Part shown: positions 46,292 through 54,959 of the stretch, in pieces | Layout of the letters: the number at the start of each line of letters is the position of its first letter | Position numbering within the stretch: the stretch's first letter is position 1 | Assembly (NCBI RefSeq): GCF_900188145.1 | Contig: NZ_FZOJ01000011.1 | Coordinates: forward strand, 1-64,000 | Origin: Anaerovirgula multivorans | GTDB lineage: Bacteria > Bacillota > Clostridia > Peptostreptococcales > Natronincolaceae | Length of the DNA stretch: 64,000 nt | Reading direction: 5' to 3' | The notes under the pieces: generated by a model | Told to the model about the DNA's origin: nothing | Databases searched by the model: none | What the model saw: only the letters and a program-made list of their open reading frames with translations | Translations under genes and position numbers: made by a program

Positions 46292-46528
46292 TCTAAATAG
46301 CGAATATAGTACAGCAGAAGCTGACCTGGTCTTTGCCCCCACACTCGCCTGCTGGAAGGTTTGCTTTGGGTTCACCATCACTACTACTCCTCTCGGCACT
46401 ACTCCGGCAGGACTTACCTCTAAGCCGCACCATGCTCAATAGCGATTTTTACTATCTTACGTGGGTCCTTTTGCCTGCGACTGGCTTGGACTTGCAACCA
46501 CAGACCTTCAATTGTATAGTCTATATTC
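46262..46528 (-). ncRNA. raiA: raiA RNA candidate (structured non-coding RNA)
   Basis: A free-standing RNA gene of about 265 bases is defined by a strong promoter and a terminator on the minus strand, with no ORF inside. The body is GC-richer than its surroundings. A closing stem is visible (GGTCT near the 5' end with AGACC near 46330). It contains TTGCAAGTCC and GGACCCACGTAAG and several complementary GC-rich segments. Position upstream of hpf (raiA) in the raiA RNA-hpf-secA-prfB order is what gives the known raiA RNA motif its name. 6S RNA is the alternative, but no single long rod with central bubble is apparent. Confidence 0.65.
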
Positions 46529-46534
46529 TATTCT

Positions 46535-46563
46535 ATTATACATGATACCACCTTTCTTCTCAA
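46535..46563 (-). promoter_or_regulatory. Promoter of the raiA RNA
   Basis: On the minus strand TTGAGA (46558-46563) and TATAAT (46535-46540) are exactly 17 bases apart, putting the start near 46528. Confidence 0.8.
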
Positions 46564-46638
46564 TAGCATCTTTTATACTATTTATTCCCATTACGATAAT
46601 CAAGGGGGCAGGTACATTGATTATTTATCTTATTCTTA

Positions 46639-47118
46639 TTACTTTTTCTTATCAAAAAAGATTGAATAAGTTTCTCTGTATGAGCTGTTATATCCTTCAA
46701 AGGCCTTTCTACCTGTTTTAATTGTTTTTAAGTTCTCCTTTGCCTTTGTAATATTTTTCTTTATTTTTTGTGTGTTTTCTTGATCTAGTTCCTGTATTTT
46801 TTTGACTACTTCTAAAATTCTGTTGATTTTTTTCTTCAATTCTTCAACACCAGGTAGTTTTTCTGGGTCTATTTCCTGAAGCTCCTTTATCCCAAGATCC
46901 TTTTTTAGAATATCATATTTTTCAATAAATTCCTTGTCTAAAAGATCGATCTTGTCCATTATTTTTTGTTTCTGTTGGATAAGATTGTCCATTACCTCCC
47001 AATCTTCCTTTTCTAAGGCCCTATGTTGCTCTCCAGTGATTTTTAGCAAGTTCTCCATCAATACAAATTTTGCATCACTAAGTCGTTGAAGATAATTGAT
47101 GATTTCTTCTATTTTCAT
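46639..47118 (-). CDS. FlgN/FliT-like flagellar chaperone
   Basis: 159-residue all-helical charged protein (LQRLSDAKFVLMENLLKITG, LEKEDWEVMDNLIQQKQKIM) ending in KTGRKAFEGYNSSYRETYSIFF, the small conserved C-terminal turn seen in FlgN-like chaperones. It is placed directly after fliS in the fliD-fliS unit, where FliT or a FlgN-like chaperone usually sits. It would bind hook-filament junction proteins or FliD in the cytoplasm. The precise subfamily is uncertain. Confidence 0.75.
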   Translation of the reverse strand: MKIEEIINYLQRLSDAKFVLMENLLKITGEQHRALEKEDWEVMDNLIQQKQKIMDKIDLLDKEFIEKYDILKKDLGIKELQEIDPEKLPGVEELKKKINRILEVVKKIQELDQENTQKIKKNITKAKENLKTIKTGRKAFEGYNSSYRETYSIFFDKKK

Positions 47119-47126
47119 TGAATCAC

Positions 47127-47513
47127 CTATTTCTTAGTTTTAACTATTTTCATAGCTTCCTTCCAAGTATCTCTAAGCTCTGTAACCATCCCTATAACTT
47201 CATCTAATACAGCTGTATCCTTTTTAATATTAGCATCCAATAAACTTTCCAGTATATAGACATAGAGTGCCCTAAGGTTTTGGGATATATCATACTGCAT
47301 GTCCAAAGAAACATTTAGTTCCTGAATAATATCCTGCACCCTTGTGATTGCTTCATGAGCTTTTGAAATGTTTTTTTGTTCTATATAAATTTTGCCCTGA
47401 TGAGCAAATTTTAAAGCTCCATTATAGAGTAATAATGTTAAATTTTCTGGTGAAGCTGTCATTACGTCATTTTGTTTGTATTGATTATATGGATTTTGTA
47501 TTGCCATCATCAT
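47127..47513 (-). CDS. fliS: Flagellar export chaperone FliS
   Basis: 128 residues, canonical FliS: NPYNQYKQNDVMTASPENLTL at the start, LLLYNGALKFAHQGKIYIEQ, and LRALYVYILESLLDANIKKD. It holds the flagellin C-terminus before export. It begins 15 bases after fliD. Three consecutive ATGs follow GGGGG; the third (47507) has the better spacing, so the true start may be six bases later. Confidence 0.95.
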   Translation of the reverse strand: MMMAIQNPYNQYKQNDVMTASPENLTLLLYNGALKFAHQGKIYIEQKNISKAHEAITRVQDIIQELNVSLDMQYDISQNLRALYVYILESLLDANIKKDTAVLDEVIGMVTELRDTWKEAMKIVKTKK

Positions 47514-47527
47514 TACCCCCTATTTCT

Positions 47528-50296
47528 TTACTGTCCTGATCCCAGCTGTGACGTCATCCAAGAACCCTGGTTTTGCATCTGCGACAAAGCCTTTTCTAAA
47601 GCGGTATACTGCTGCCAGTAGCGATTTTCCTTTCTAGTTAACATGTCTTGCTCTCTAACAATTCTACTATTAAGACTTTTCAAATCCCTATCCAGTAAAC
47701 TAATGGAAGACTGATCGCTTACAAAGTCAAGTAAGATATTAGAACGGACATTTCTTAAAAGACTGGCATCATCTCCTGGTCCCGATTGACGGATAACCTC
47801 CTTCATGCCGTTGATCATACCATCATAGATCCTTTGAACTAGTCCTGAATCCTGCATCTTCTCTTTGTCCTCTAGACCACTGGCAGGGCTTTTGAATAAT
47901 AGATCTACTACACCATCTGGGTCTTCGCTTATGGCTTTTCTAAGTTTTTCTTCATCGATGACTAATTTCCCACCATCTTGATAGGCTCCTGTGGTGATAC
48001 CTATTTGCGTAATATGATTAAAGCTACCTGATACATTTTCAACCTTCTCGTATAAACTGCTTCTCATGTCCTGTAGCATTCGTGTTAAAGCAGGATCATT
48101 TCTTAATAATCCACTTTTTGCCTTTTCCTCCCATAATTCAATATCCTTTTCTGACATAGCTGCTTTTTCTTCATCTGATAATGGTTGGAAGTCTCTATAG
48201 GTTTTTTCGGTTGTTAGTCCATTGACCATGTCAATTAATGCATTATATTCTTCAACAAAGCCTTTTACTTTGTCTACAACGCTGTCTACGTCGGTGTCTA
48301 CTCTTATAGTAGCTGTAGTATCTGCCTTTTGAAGCTGTAGATTGATTCCGAAGACAGTAAAATCGTTAGTGGATTTTTCTACAGTCTCTCCATTGAATTT
48401 AATCACTGCATCTTGACCTGTTTGAGAGGTCATCTTTTCACCTGTCGGTAATCCTAAGACATCAGAAGCATATGTTCCCAAAACTTCTGCTTCACTGGCA
48501 CCAGTAAGTTCTAGCTGTAGCTTGCCATCTACATTGGAGGCCGTTACTTTACCTCCTGTCTGCTCAGTAATGGCGGCTGCTAAATCATCTAAGCTGCCTT
48601 CTGAAAAGTTGATCTCTACATTTTGACCATCAACTTTAATAGTAAAATCATCGCTCGCTTCTTTTTCTATTTTATTAACTATATCTCCCTCTGAAGTACC
48701 AACAATGGGTCCAATATCTAGCTTCAAGGCATCTCTAAGATAGTTAGAAGGCTCATCAGGAGGCACAGTAGTAATCTCTCCAAGTAACACTTTAGTATTC
48801 CCATTGATATTGAGAGTTAATCGATTATTATCTGATGTTGTCACCTCAATCATGTCTGGAGTAATTCCTTCATCTTGAAGTTGCTGATTAATTTTACCTG
48901 CCAAATCTTCAAACTTAGTATTTTCTCCAATAGTTATAGTATGCACATGTCCATTAATTTCCATTGTAAAGGATCCAGCAGCCACATAATTAGCCTCAAT
49001 GGTGTCTGTACTGGCAACGGATTCTGTGATTTCTCCAGCAGGAATATTTAGGTAGTTTTGAGCATAATCTCCAGCCACTATCTCTACAGTCTCCACTGTC
49101 TCTTCAGCCTTAGTTAATACCAAACCTCCATCTGCATTAATAGAAGCACTGACAACACCATTTAACTCCATATTAATAGCCTCTTCTAAATGCCCTAATG
49201 TCCAATTTTTTTCTACTTCTATGATATGTTCCGTCCCTGCCACATTAATAGCAAAGGATCCTGTTTGAAGGTATTTTGCCGTCACAGTTCCTCCAGTAGC
49301 ACTTCTATTAATAGGACCTTCCTGAAGCTTTAAAATGTCTGTTGCGCCAGGAACGCCATCTTCTTTCACGATTTCTACTGTAGCATCGTTGATAGCCATA
49401 ATTGTCAACTTTCCATTGTTCACTGAGGCTCTTACATACCCCTTAAACTCGTCACTTTCATTGACCCTAGCTGCAAATGCTTCTAAAGTCTCTCCTTTAA
49501 TTATATCGATGAATTTTTCTTCTCCGTCAATCTTTACTTTAAATTCTCCATTTTGCGGAATAACATCTATTGCCTCATCGCTCTGAATTAATCCATTACC
49601 TAGTTTAAATATTTCCTCAGCAAAGTTTCCTGTAACATCCTCTACAGTAATAAAATTACTACTACCAGTTTCTCTCGTGGAGATTAACATTTTATTTAAT
49701 CCTGCATCATAAGTAGCTCTGATTCCTAGATTTTTGTCACTATCTCCTGCTTTAGCATTGTTTAGCTGGTTCACTAAATTATTGATAGACATACCTTTCT
49801 TTATAGTAATATCTTGGCTACCGGCTTTAGTCGTCACTCTAAAAGTAACATTTTGATCATCTTTAAGGATATCATTTTCCTTAAACTTTAAGTTTTCATC
49901 CAGCCAACCATTCAAACTTTCACTTGAGATGCTAGCTACTTCAGCTAATTGCTCTACTTCAATCTCATAGGTTCCTGCCATAGCATTGGCATTGGCTGTT
50001 GCTTTTACAGCGCTCTCATTACTAGAGGTAGCACTTTTTACCCAATTTAAGTTGGTTAAACTATTGGACAATAGCGTACCTGTGCTGGTGCTGGTGGTCA
50101 GACCAAGAGTTTTGCGAGTATCTAAAATGAAATTCGCCATTGTACGATTGATATTAAAAAATGTATCCTGTCTCCACTTTAACTTTTGCTCCTTTTGTAA
50201 GTATTTATCTAGTCGAATTCTTTCCGTCTTCATTAAAGTCTGGATAATTGACTCTGTGTCTAAACCAGAGGCTAATCCACCAATTCTCATAACCAT
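47528..50296 (-). CDS. fliD: Flagellar filament cap protein FliD (large)
   Basis: 922 residues, larger than the usual 450-700. The FliD N-terminus is clear (MRIGGLASGLDTESIIQTLM; LKWRQDTFFNINRTMANF). The C-terminal coiled coil is GFVEEYNALIDMVN through LRKAISEDPDGVVDLLFKSP and ends in RYWQQYTALEKALSQMQNQG. The extra length is a middle region of repeated beta modules (FAINVAGTEHIIEVEKNWTL, FTMEINGHVHTITIGENTKF, DFTIKVDGQNVEINFSEGSL), each about 90-100 residues. It caps the growing filament. GGAGG precedes the ATG at 50296. Confidence 0.95.
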   Translation of the reverse strand: MVMRIGGLASGLDTESIIQTLMKTERIRLDKYLQKEQKLKWRQDTFFNINRTMANFILDTRKTLGLTTSTSTGTLLSNSLTNLNWVKSATSSNESAVKATANANAMAGTYEIEVEQLAEVASISSESLNGWLDENLKFKENDILKDDQNVTFRVTTKAGSQDITIKKGMSINNLVNQLNNAKAGDSDKNLGIRATYDAGLNKMLISTRETGSSNFITVEDVTGNFAEEIFKLGNGLIQSDEAIDVIPQNGEFKVKIDGEEKFIDIIKGETLEAFAARVNESDEFKGYVRASVNNGKLTIMAINDATVEIVKEDGVPGATDILKLQEGPINRSATGGTVTAKYLQTGSFAINVAGTEHIIEVEKNWTLGHLEEAINMELNGVVSASINADGGLVLTKAEETVETVEIVAGDYAQNYLNIPAGEITESVASTDTIEANYVAAGSFTMEINGHVHTITIGENTKFEDLAGKINQQLQDEGITPDMIEVTTSDNNRLTLNINGNTKVLLGEITTVPPDEPSNYLRDALKLDIGPIVGTSEGDIVNKIEKEASDDFTIKVDGQNVEINFSEGSLDDLAAAITEQTGGKVTASNVDGKLQLELTGASEAEVLGTYASDVLGLPTGEKMTSQTGQDAVIKFNGETVEKSTNDFTVFGINLQLQKADTTATIRVDTDVDSVVDKVKGFVEEYNALIDMVNGLTTEKTYRDFQPLSDEEKAAMSEKDIELWEEKAKSGLLRNDPALTRMLQDMRSSLYEKVENVSGSFNHITQIGITTGAYQDGGKLVIDEEKLRKAISEDPDGVVDLLFKSPASGLEDKEKMQDSGLVQRIYDGMINGMKEVIRQSGPGDDASLLRNVRSNILLDFVSDQSSISLLDRDLKSLNSRIVREQDMLTRKENRYWQQYTALEKALSQMQNQGSWMTSQLGSGQ

Positions 50297-50490
50297 AATT
50301 CCACTCCTCCCCTAAATTCTCCTACAATTGCTTACTTTCTATTTTCTATTCCTATAAGCACCTTGTAGGAATTTTCATCATACTTCTTATACTAACTATA
50401 TCGGAAGGTTTGTCATAAAAGTTTAATGTTTTTCCTTTTCACTTTAGCATTTCGATGATAAAATTATCTTAATAGATGGAGGTGTCATTT

Positions 50491-51330
50491 ATGAAGGGAA
50501 GTCATAAAGAGGTACATCAAGACTATTTTCTAATAAACAATAGAATTATTCCTGCTGAAGAGTTTCATCCTAGCGACATTACTAAAACAACTTCAGTATA
50601 TGAAGTAATTCGTATTATTGATGGTATCCCCTTATTTTTGGAAGAACATCTGGAAAGATTAAATAAATCCTTTAAACTTTTAGGCTTTGATTTTTCCATC
50701 GTTGAAGAGGATATGGAAAAGCAAATCTGCAAATTAATTAAGATCAATCAATGCCATAACTATAACGTTAAGTTGATTGTTAACAATCTTCATACCCCAA
50801 CTCCTAACGTATTTCTTTTCTTTATTCAAAGCAACTATCCAGAGGAAGCTCAATATGAGAAGGGGGTACATGCTATACTTTATCATGGAGAAAGAGAAAA
50901 TCCTAATGCTAAAGTTGTTTTAAAGGATTTTCGCCAAAGGGTGGAGGAAGCCATTAGGGAGTCTCACGGCTTTGAGGCGATTTTAGTAAATCAACATCAT
51001 CAGATTACTGAAGGTAGTCGGTCAAATATCTTTGTAGTAAAGGGTAATCATCTTTGTACCGCCCCTGCGGAAAAGGTGCTTATGGGCGTTACAAGAAATC
51101 GTATTATTGCCTTGTGCAAAACCTTAGGACTTACAATAGAAGAAACGCCTCTATCTGTAGATTTCTTAAAGTCTGCCGATGGCATTTTTATGACCGGTAC
51201 TTCTCCCAAGGTACTACCAATCGCTACCGTAGATGACATTCACTATAACTCAGCAGCAAATCCTATCATACTTGAAGTGCGGAAAGCTTATGACGATTTG
51301 ATAGAAAACTATATTAGAACAAAATCTTAA
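50491..51330 (+). CDS. Class IV aminotransferase (BCAT/DAAT/PabC group)
   Basis: About 279 residues, PLP enzyme of fold type IV. It shows TSVYEVIRIIDGIPLFLEEH, LERLNKSFKLLGFD and the cofactor region GFEAILVNQHHQITEGSRSN, then VTRNRIIALCKTLG and GTSPKVLPIATVD. The catalytic lysine is likely in AKVVLKDFRQRV. Subgroup (branched-chain, D-amino acid or aminodeoxychorismate lyase) cannot be settled by eye; the Liv operon and ilvD nearby make a branched-chain role attractive. I chose the ATG at 50491, right after TGGAGGTG, rather than 50476. Confidence 0.85.
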   Translation: MKGSHKEVHQDYFLINNRIIPAEEFHPSDITKTTSVYEVIRIIDGIPLFLEEHLERLNKSFKLLGFDFSIVEEDMEKQICKLIKINQCHNYNVKLIVNNLHTPTPNVFLFFIQSNYPEEAQYEKGVHAILYHGERENPNAKVVLKDFRQRVEEAIRESHGFEAILVNQHHQITEGSRSNIFVVKGNHLCTAPAEKVLMGVTRNRIIALCKTLGLTIEETPLSVDFLKSADGIFMTGTSPKVLPIATVDDIHYNSAANPIILEVRKAYDDLIENYIRTKS

Positions 51331-51331
51331 A

Positions 51332-51356
51332 GGGTGGACAGAAACGTCCACCCCTA
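51332..51356. terminator. Hairpin after the aminotransferase gene
   Basis: GGGTGGAC (51332-51339) and GTCCACCC (51346-51353) form a perfect 8-bp stem followed by CTAC. It shares its pattern with the palindromes at 34261-34323 and 59899-59917. No T-run, so termination is uncertain. Confidence 0.5.
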
Positions 51357-51391
51357 CTACTATCTTAATCTTTACAACACATCAACACATG

Positions 51392-52108
51392 CTAGCCATG
51401 AACACTTTCACCAAGATATGCTTTTTTCACTTCTTCATTCGTTAATAATTCTTTACCTGTACCCTCTATAGTAATCAGCCCTGTCTCCATAACATAGGCT
51501 TGATGAGCGATTTTTAAGGATACATTGGCATTTTGCTCAATAAGAAGAATGGTTACTCCCTGTTTATGAATTTCTTCAATAATATTGAATATTTCCTTCA
51601 CAATTAATGGCGCCAAACCTAGGGATGGCTCATCCATCATCAGCAGCTTTGGTCTAGACATCAATGCCCTTCCTACCGCCAGCATCTGCTGCTCTCCGCC
51701 AGATAAAGTTCCTGCCAACTGCCAGGTTCTTTCCTTTAATCGTGGAAATAGGCTATAAACCCACTCTAAATCCTCTTTAACATTCTTTTCATCTTTTCTA
51801 TAGAAAGCTCCTATTTTTAAATTTTCCAGCACGGTTAAGTTAGGAAAAACTCTTCTGCCTTCAGGTACAAGGGTAATACCTTTTTTTACCAAATCCTTCG
51901 TTTGTACCTTAGCTAAATTCTCACCATGATAAGTAATCATTCCTGATTCTGGCTTTACTAAGCCTACAATGGAACGTAGGGTTGTACTTTTCCCTGCTCC
52001 ATTGGCACCGATTAGAGCAACAATTTTTCCTTCTTCTACCTCTAAGCTAATACCCTTTAAAGCCTGAATCCCTCCGTAAGAAACCTTCAAATCCTGTATC
52101 TTAAGCAT
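51392..52108 (-). CDS. livF: Branched-chain amino acid ABC ATPase LivF
   Basis: 238 residues, ABC ATPase of the LivF subgroup. Walker A GANGAGKSTTLRSIVG, signature LSGGEQQMLAVGRALMSRP, Walker B LLMMDEPSLGLAPL and H-loop LLIEQNANVSL are all intact. Last gene of the livK-H-M-G-F operon; its start overlaps livG by 8 bases, suggesting coupling. It forms a heterodimer with LivG to power uptake of leucine, isoleucine, valine or related solutes. Confidence 0.96.
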   Translation of the reverse strand: MLKIQDLKVSYGGIQALKGISLEVEEGKIVALIGANGAGKSTTLRSIVGLVKPESGMITYHGENLAKVQTKDLVKKGITLVPEGRRVFPNLTVLENLKIGAFYRKDEKNVKEDLEWVYSLFPRLKERTWQLAGTLSGGEQQMLAVGRALMSRPKLLMMDEPSLGLAPLIVKEIFNIIEEIHKQGVTILLIEQNANVSLKIAHQAYVMETGLITIEGTGKELLTNEEVKKAYLGESVHG

Positions 52109-52904
52109 CCTCGCTCACCCCCAGATAGGCTTCGACTACTCTTTGATTGTTTTGAATTTCATAGGGGTTACCCTCAGCAATAGTAATACCATAATCCAAC
52201 ACATAAATTCTATCGGATATATCCATAACCACCTGCATATGATGCTCTATCAAGAAAATGGTTAAATCAAAATCCTCTCGGATTTGTCTTATAAATCCTG
52301 TTAAATCGTTGGTTTCCTTTGGATTCATTCCAGCTGCTGGCTCATCCAATAAAAGCAGCTGTGGATTGGTTGCCAAAGCTCTAGCAATCTCCAGTTTCCT
52401 CTGTAAGCCATAAGGAAGACTGGTGGCCTTTTCATCCTTTTGATCCAGCAATCCTACTTTTTCCAATAGCATATAGGACTTTTCCAAAATCTCTTTTTCT
52501 TCCCTTTTATATTTTGGCTGCCATAGTTTATCTAAAAAATCCGGATACATTTTTCCACCCACCGCTTGAAGTAAATTGGCCTTTAAATGTAAATGATTGG
52601 CTATAAATACATTGTCCAATACGCTTAACTCTTTAAATAAACGGATATTTTGAAAGGTTCTAGCCATCCCCCGCTTAGTAATATCATGGGATTTTAATCC
52701 TGTAATTTCTTGATTATTAAAAAATATTTGTCCCTCTGTTGGTCGATACACACCGGTAATCATATTAAAGGCAGTCGTTTTACCGGCACCATTGGGTCCA
52801 ATTAAGGCGACAATTTCTCCTTTATTAATTTCTAAATTAAATTCTTTTACAGCTGTTAAACCACCAAATCTCATGGTGATATGATCTGTTTTTAATAATG
52901 TCAT
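52101..52904 (-). CDS. livG: Branched-chain amino acid ABC ATPase LivG
   Basis: 267 residues, LivG subgroup. Walker A GPNGAGKTTAFNMITGVY, the RTFQNIRLF Q-loop, a family-typical insert after residue 110, LPYGLQRKLEIARALATNP as signature, DEPAAGMNPKE and the H-loop FLIEHHMQVV are present. Its ATG overlaps the last base of livM. Partner of LivF on the LivHM membrane core. Confidence 0.96.
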   Translation of the reverse strand: MTLLKTDHITMRFGGLTAVKEFNLEINKGEIVALIGPNGAGKTTAFNMITGVYRPTEGQIFFNNQEITGLKSHDITKRGMARTFQNIRLFKELSVLDNVFIANHLHLKANLLQAVGGKMYPDFLDKLWQPKYKREEKEILEKSYMLLEKVGLLDQKDEKATSLPYGLQRKLEIARALATNPQLLLLDEPAAGMNPKETNDLTGFIRQIREDFDLTIFLIEHHMQVVMDISDRIYVLDYGITIAEGNPYEIQNNQRVVEAYLGVSEDA

Positions 52905-53959
52905 TATTGTCCTACCCCCTTTTTACTAAAGGGTCTTCTGTTAAAGAAGTTGAAAAATTTATCCCAGCCAAATTCCTTAGTACCCATTAAACCATTTCTA
53001 AAGAAAATAACTACAATCATTAATAGGGTTGAGAATACTACCATCCTCAGTCCTGCAATCCCTTCAAACTTAATAAAGCCAAGGTTAATGGACTCATCCA
53101 AGACTCTTAGATATTCCAAACCAGATGTTACAACAAATGCAGAAATCACTGTTCCCGTAACACTTCCCATTCCACCTAAAACAATAATAAGCAAAACATT
53201 GAAGGTTAAGATAAATCTAAACATCATAGGGTTAATAGCGCCTAATAGATTACCTAATAAACCGCCTCCAATACCGGCGAAAAAGGCACCAATGACAAAG
53301 GACATTACCTTATGTTGAAATAGATTAATCCCCATGCTTTCTGCAGCAATCTCATCTTCTCTAATGGCTTTAAAGGCCTTTCCATAGCTGCTATTAATCA
53401 AGGCAATCATGACTACCAACGTAAAAATCATGGTTCCAAAGCTCCACCAGAGATTCGTAAAGTTTGGTATGGATTTTAAACCTAGTGGCCCATTGGTAAT
53501 ATTTTGGGTATTGGTAAAGATAATACGAATAATCTCTGAAAAGCCTAATGTTGCAATCGCTAAGTAGTCTCCCTTTAATCTAAGGGTGGGTGCTCCAATT
53601 AAGAAGGCCACAAAAGCAGATAACAATCCTCCAAGTAACAATGCCATAAAGAAGGGCATTGTGATATTCGCTAAAGGAGCTGCAATCGGCTCTAGAAAAA
53701 AGGTAGCTGCTTTGCTTTCTGGCGTCATGGTCAATAGCGCCGTAGTATAGGCCCCCACCGCCATAAAACCAGCATGTCCCAATGAAAATAATCCTGTAAA
53801 TCCATTAATTAAGTTCATGCTGAGGCCTAATATAACATAAATCGCACATAGGTTTAAAATACGCTTCTGATAGGAATCAAAGCTACCATCGGCATACCAT
53901 ATAAACAAGGCCAACAAAGCAATACATGAGATGGTCAATATTATATTTCTCTTCTTCAT
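52904..53959 (-). CDS. livM: Branched-chain amino acid ABC permease LivM
   Basis: 351 residues with about ten hydrophobic helices. LivM-typical segments are GLFSLGHAGFMAVGAYTTAL, GDYLAIATLGFSEIIRII and AIREDEIAAESMGINLFQHK, the last being the cytoplasmic coupling helix. Only 3 bases separate it from livH. Forms the transmembrane pore with LivH. Confidence 0.95.
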   Translation of the reverse strand: MKKRNIILTISCIALLALFIWYADGSFDSYQKRILNLCAIYVILGLSMNLINGFTGLFSLGHAGFMAVGAYTTALLTMTPESKAATFFLEPIAAPLANITMPFFMALLLGGLLSAFVAFLIGAPTLRLKGDYLAIATLGFSEIIRIIFTNTQNITNGPLGLKSIPNFTNLWWSFGTMIFTLVVMIALINSSYGKAFKAIREDEIAAESMGINLFQHKVMSFVIGAFFAGIGGGLLGNLLGAINPMMFRFILTFNVLLIIVLGGMGSVTGTVISAFVVTSGLEYLRVLDESINLGFIKFEGIAGLRMVVFSTLLMIVVIFFRNGLMGTKEFGWDKFFNFFNRRPFSKKGVGQ

Positions 53960-53962
53960 CGT

Positions 53963-54856
53963 CTACACCTTCTCCGAAATTTTTTCTCCCATAATACCTG
54001 TAGGTTTGATAAGTAGAATCACTATCAACAATACAAAAGCAAAGGCATCACGGTAACCAGTTAAGTTTGGTAAAAAGGCAATCAACATAATTTCTCCTAC
54101 CCCTAAAATAAAACCTCCTATTACCGCACCTGTAATATTGCCAATTCCCCCTACAACAGCAGCAATAAAACATTTTAAGCCAGGCATAACCCCCATTACT
54201 GGATGAATTTGAGGAAATTTCGCACCCCACATAATTCCTCCAATAGCCGCTAAGATGGATCCTATTCCAAAGGTAATTGTTATGGTTCTATTCACATCCA
54301 CTCCCATTAATCTAGCGGTCTCATGATCTTTAGATACAGCCCGCATCGCCATACCTGTCTTTGTCTTATGAACCAAGAATAATAGTGTATATAAAAGGAT
54401 AATGGTTACTACTGGAATAATTAATGTTAATCTTTGAAGAGATACAGCGCCGATTTGCATCACGCCTGTTAACAGTCTTACGTTAGGAAAAGCCTTTGGC
54501 CTGCCGCCAAAAAGTACGATGGCCAAATTTTGTATAAAGAAAGAAGCACCAATGGCTGATACCATGATGGTGATTCTCGGAGATTCCCTTAAAGGCTTAT
54601 AGGCAGCTCTCTCCACAAGCATACCTAATGCTGCCGTCATCAGAATAGCTACGGCAAAAGAAATATACCAAGGCATACTAAAAACAGTAACTCCGTAAAA
54701 AGCAAAATAAAGGGACATTGTAAAAATTTCCCCATGGGCAAAGTTAATCAATCGCAGTATTCCGTAAACCATTGTATAACCAATAGCAATAAGTGCATAT
54801 AAGCTTCCAAGTGATATACCATTCGTCAAATATTGCATAAATAAATCAAAAGTCAT
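53963..54856 (-). CDS. livH: Branched-chain amino acid ABC permease LivH
   Basis: 297 residues, about eight helices. LIAIGYTMVYGILRLINFAHG near residue 20 and MAMRAVSKDHETARLMGVDV (coupling helix) are LivH signatures. AGGTGGTGG precedes the ATG. It is separated from livK by 103 bases containing a stem-loop. Confidence 0.95.
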   Translation of the reverse strand: MTFDLFMQYLTNGISLGSLYALIAIGYTMVYGILRLINFAHGEIFTMSLYFAFYGVTVFSMPWYISFAVAILMTAALGMLVERAAYKPLRESPRITIMVSAIGASFFIQNLAIVLFGGRPKAFPNVRLLTGVMQIGAVSLQRLTLIIPVVTIILLYTLLFLVHKTKTGMAMRAVSKDHETARLMGVDVNRTITITFGIGSILAAIGGIMWGAKFPQIHPVMGVMPGLKCFIAAVVGGIGNITGAVIGGFILGVGEIMLIAFLPNLTGYRDAFAFVLLIVILLIKPTGIMGEKISEKV

Positions 54857-54911
54857 ATGTCCACCACCTAATTAGAATTTACATACTAATTCCCCTAGTA
54901 TATTACATAAT

Positions 54912-54941
54912 TACGCTTCCCTCCAAAAAGAGGGAAGCGTA
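54912..54941 (-). other. Intercistronic stem-loop after livK
   Basis: A perfect 12-bp stem, TACGCTTCCCTC with GAGGGAAGCGTA, around a 6-base loop. No T-run follows on the minus strand. It occupies the same position as the stem-loop behind chvE and may protect the binding-protein message. Confidence 0.6.
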
Positions 54942-54959
54942 CTATTTTAAATTGCCTGT

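Noticed and set aside
46262-46528. 6S RNA or tmRNA
   Set aside because: No long single rod with a central bubble, no tRNA-like ends, and no tag ORF; location before hpf favours raiA RNA.
46333-46721. Short plus-strand ORFs over the raiA RNA region
   Set aside because: They lie antisense to a promoter-and-terminator-bounded RNA and to the flgN-like gene, without ribosome sites.
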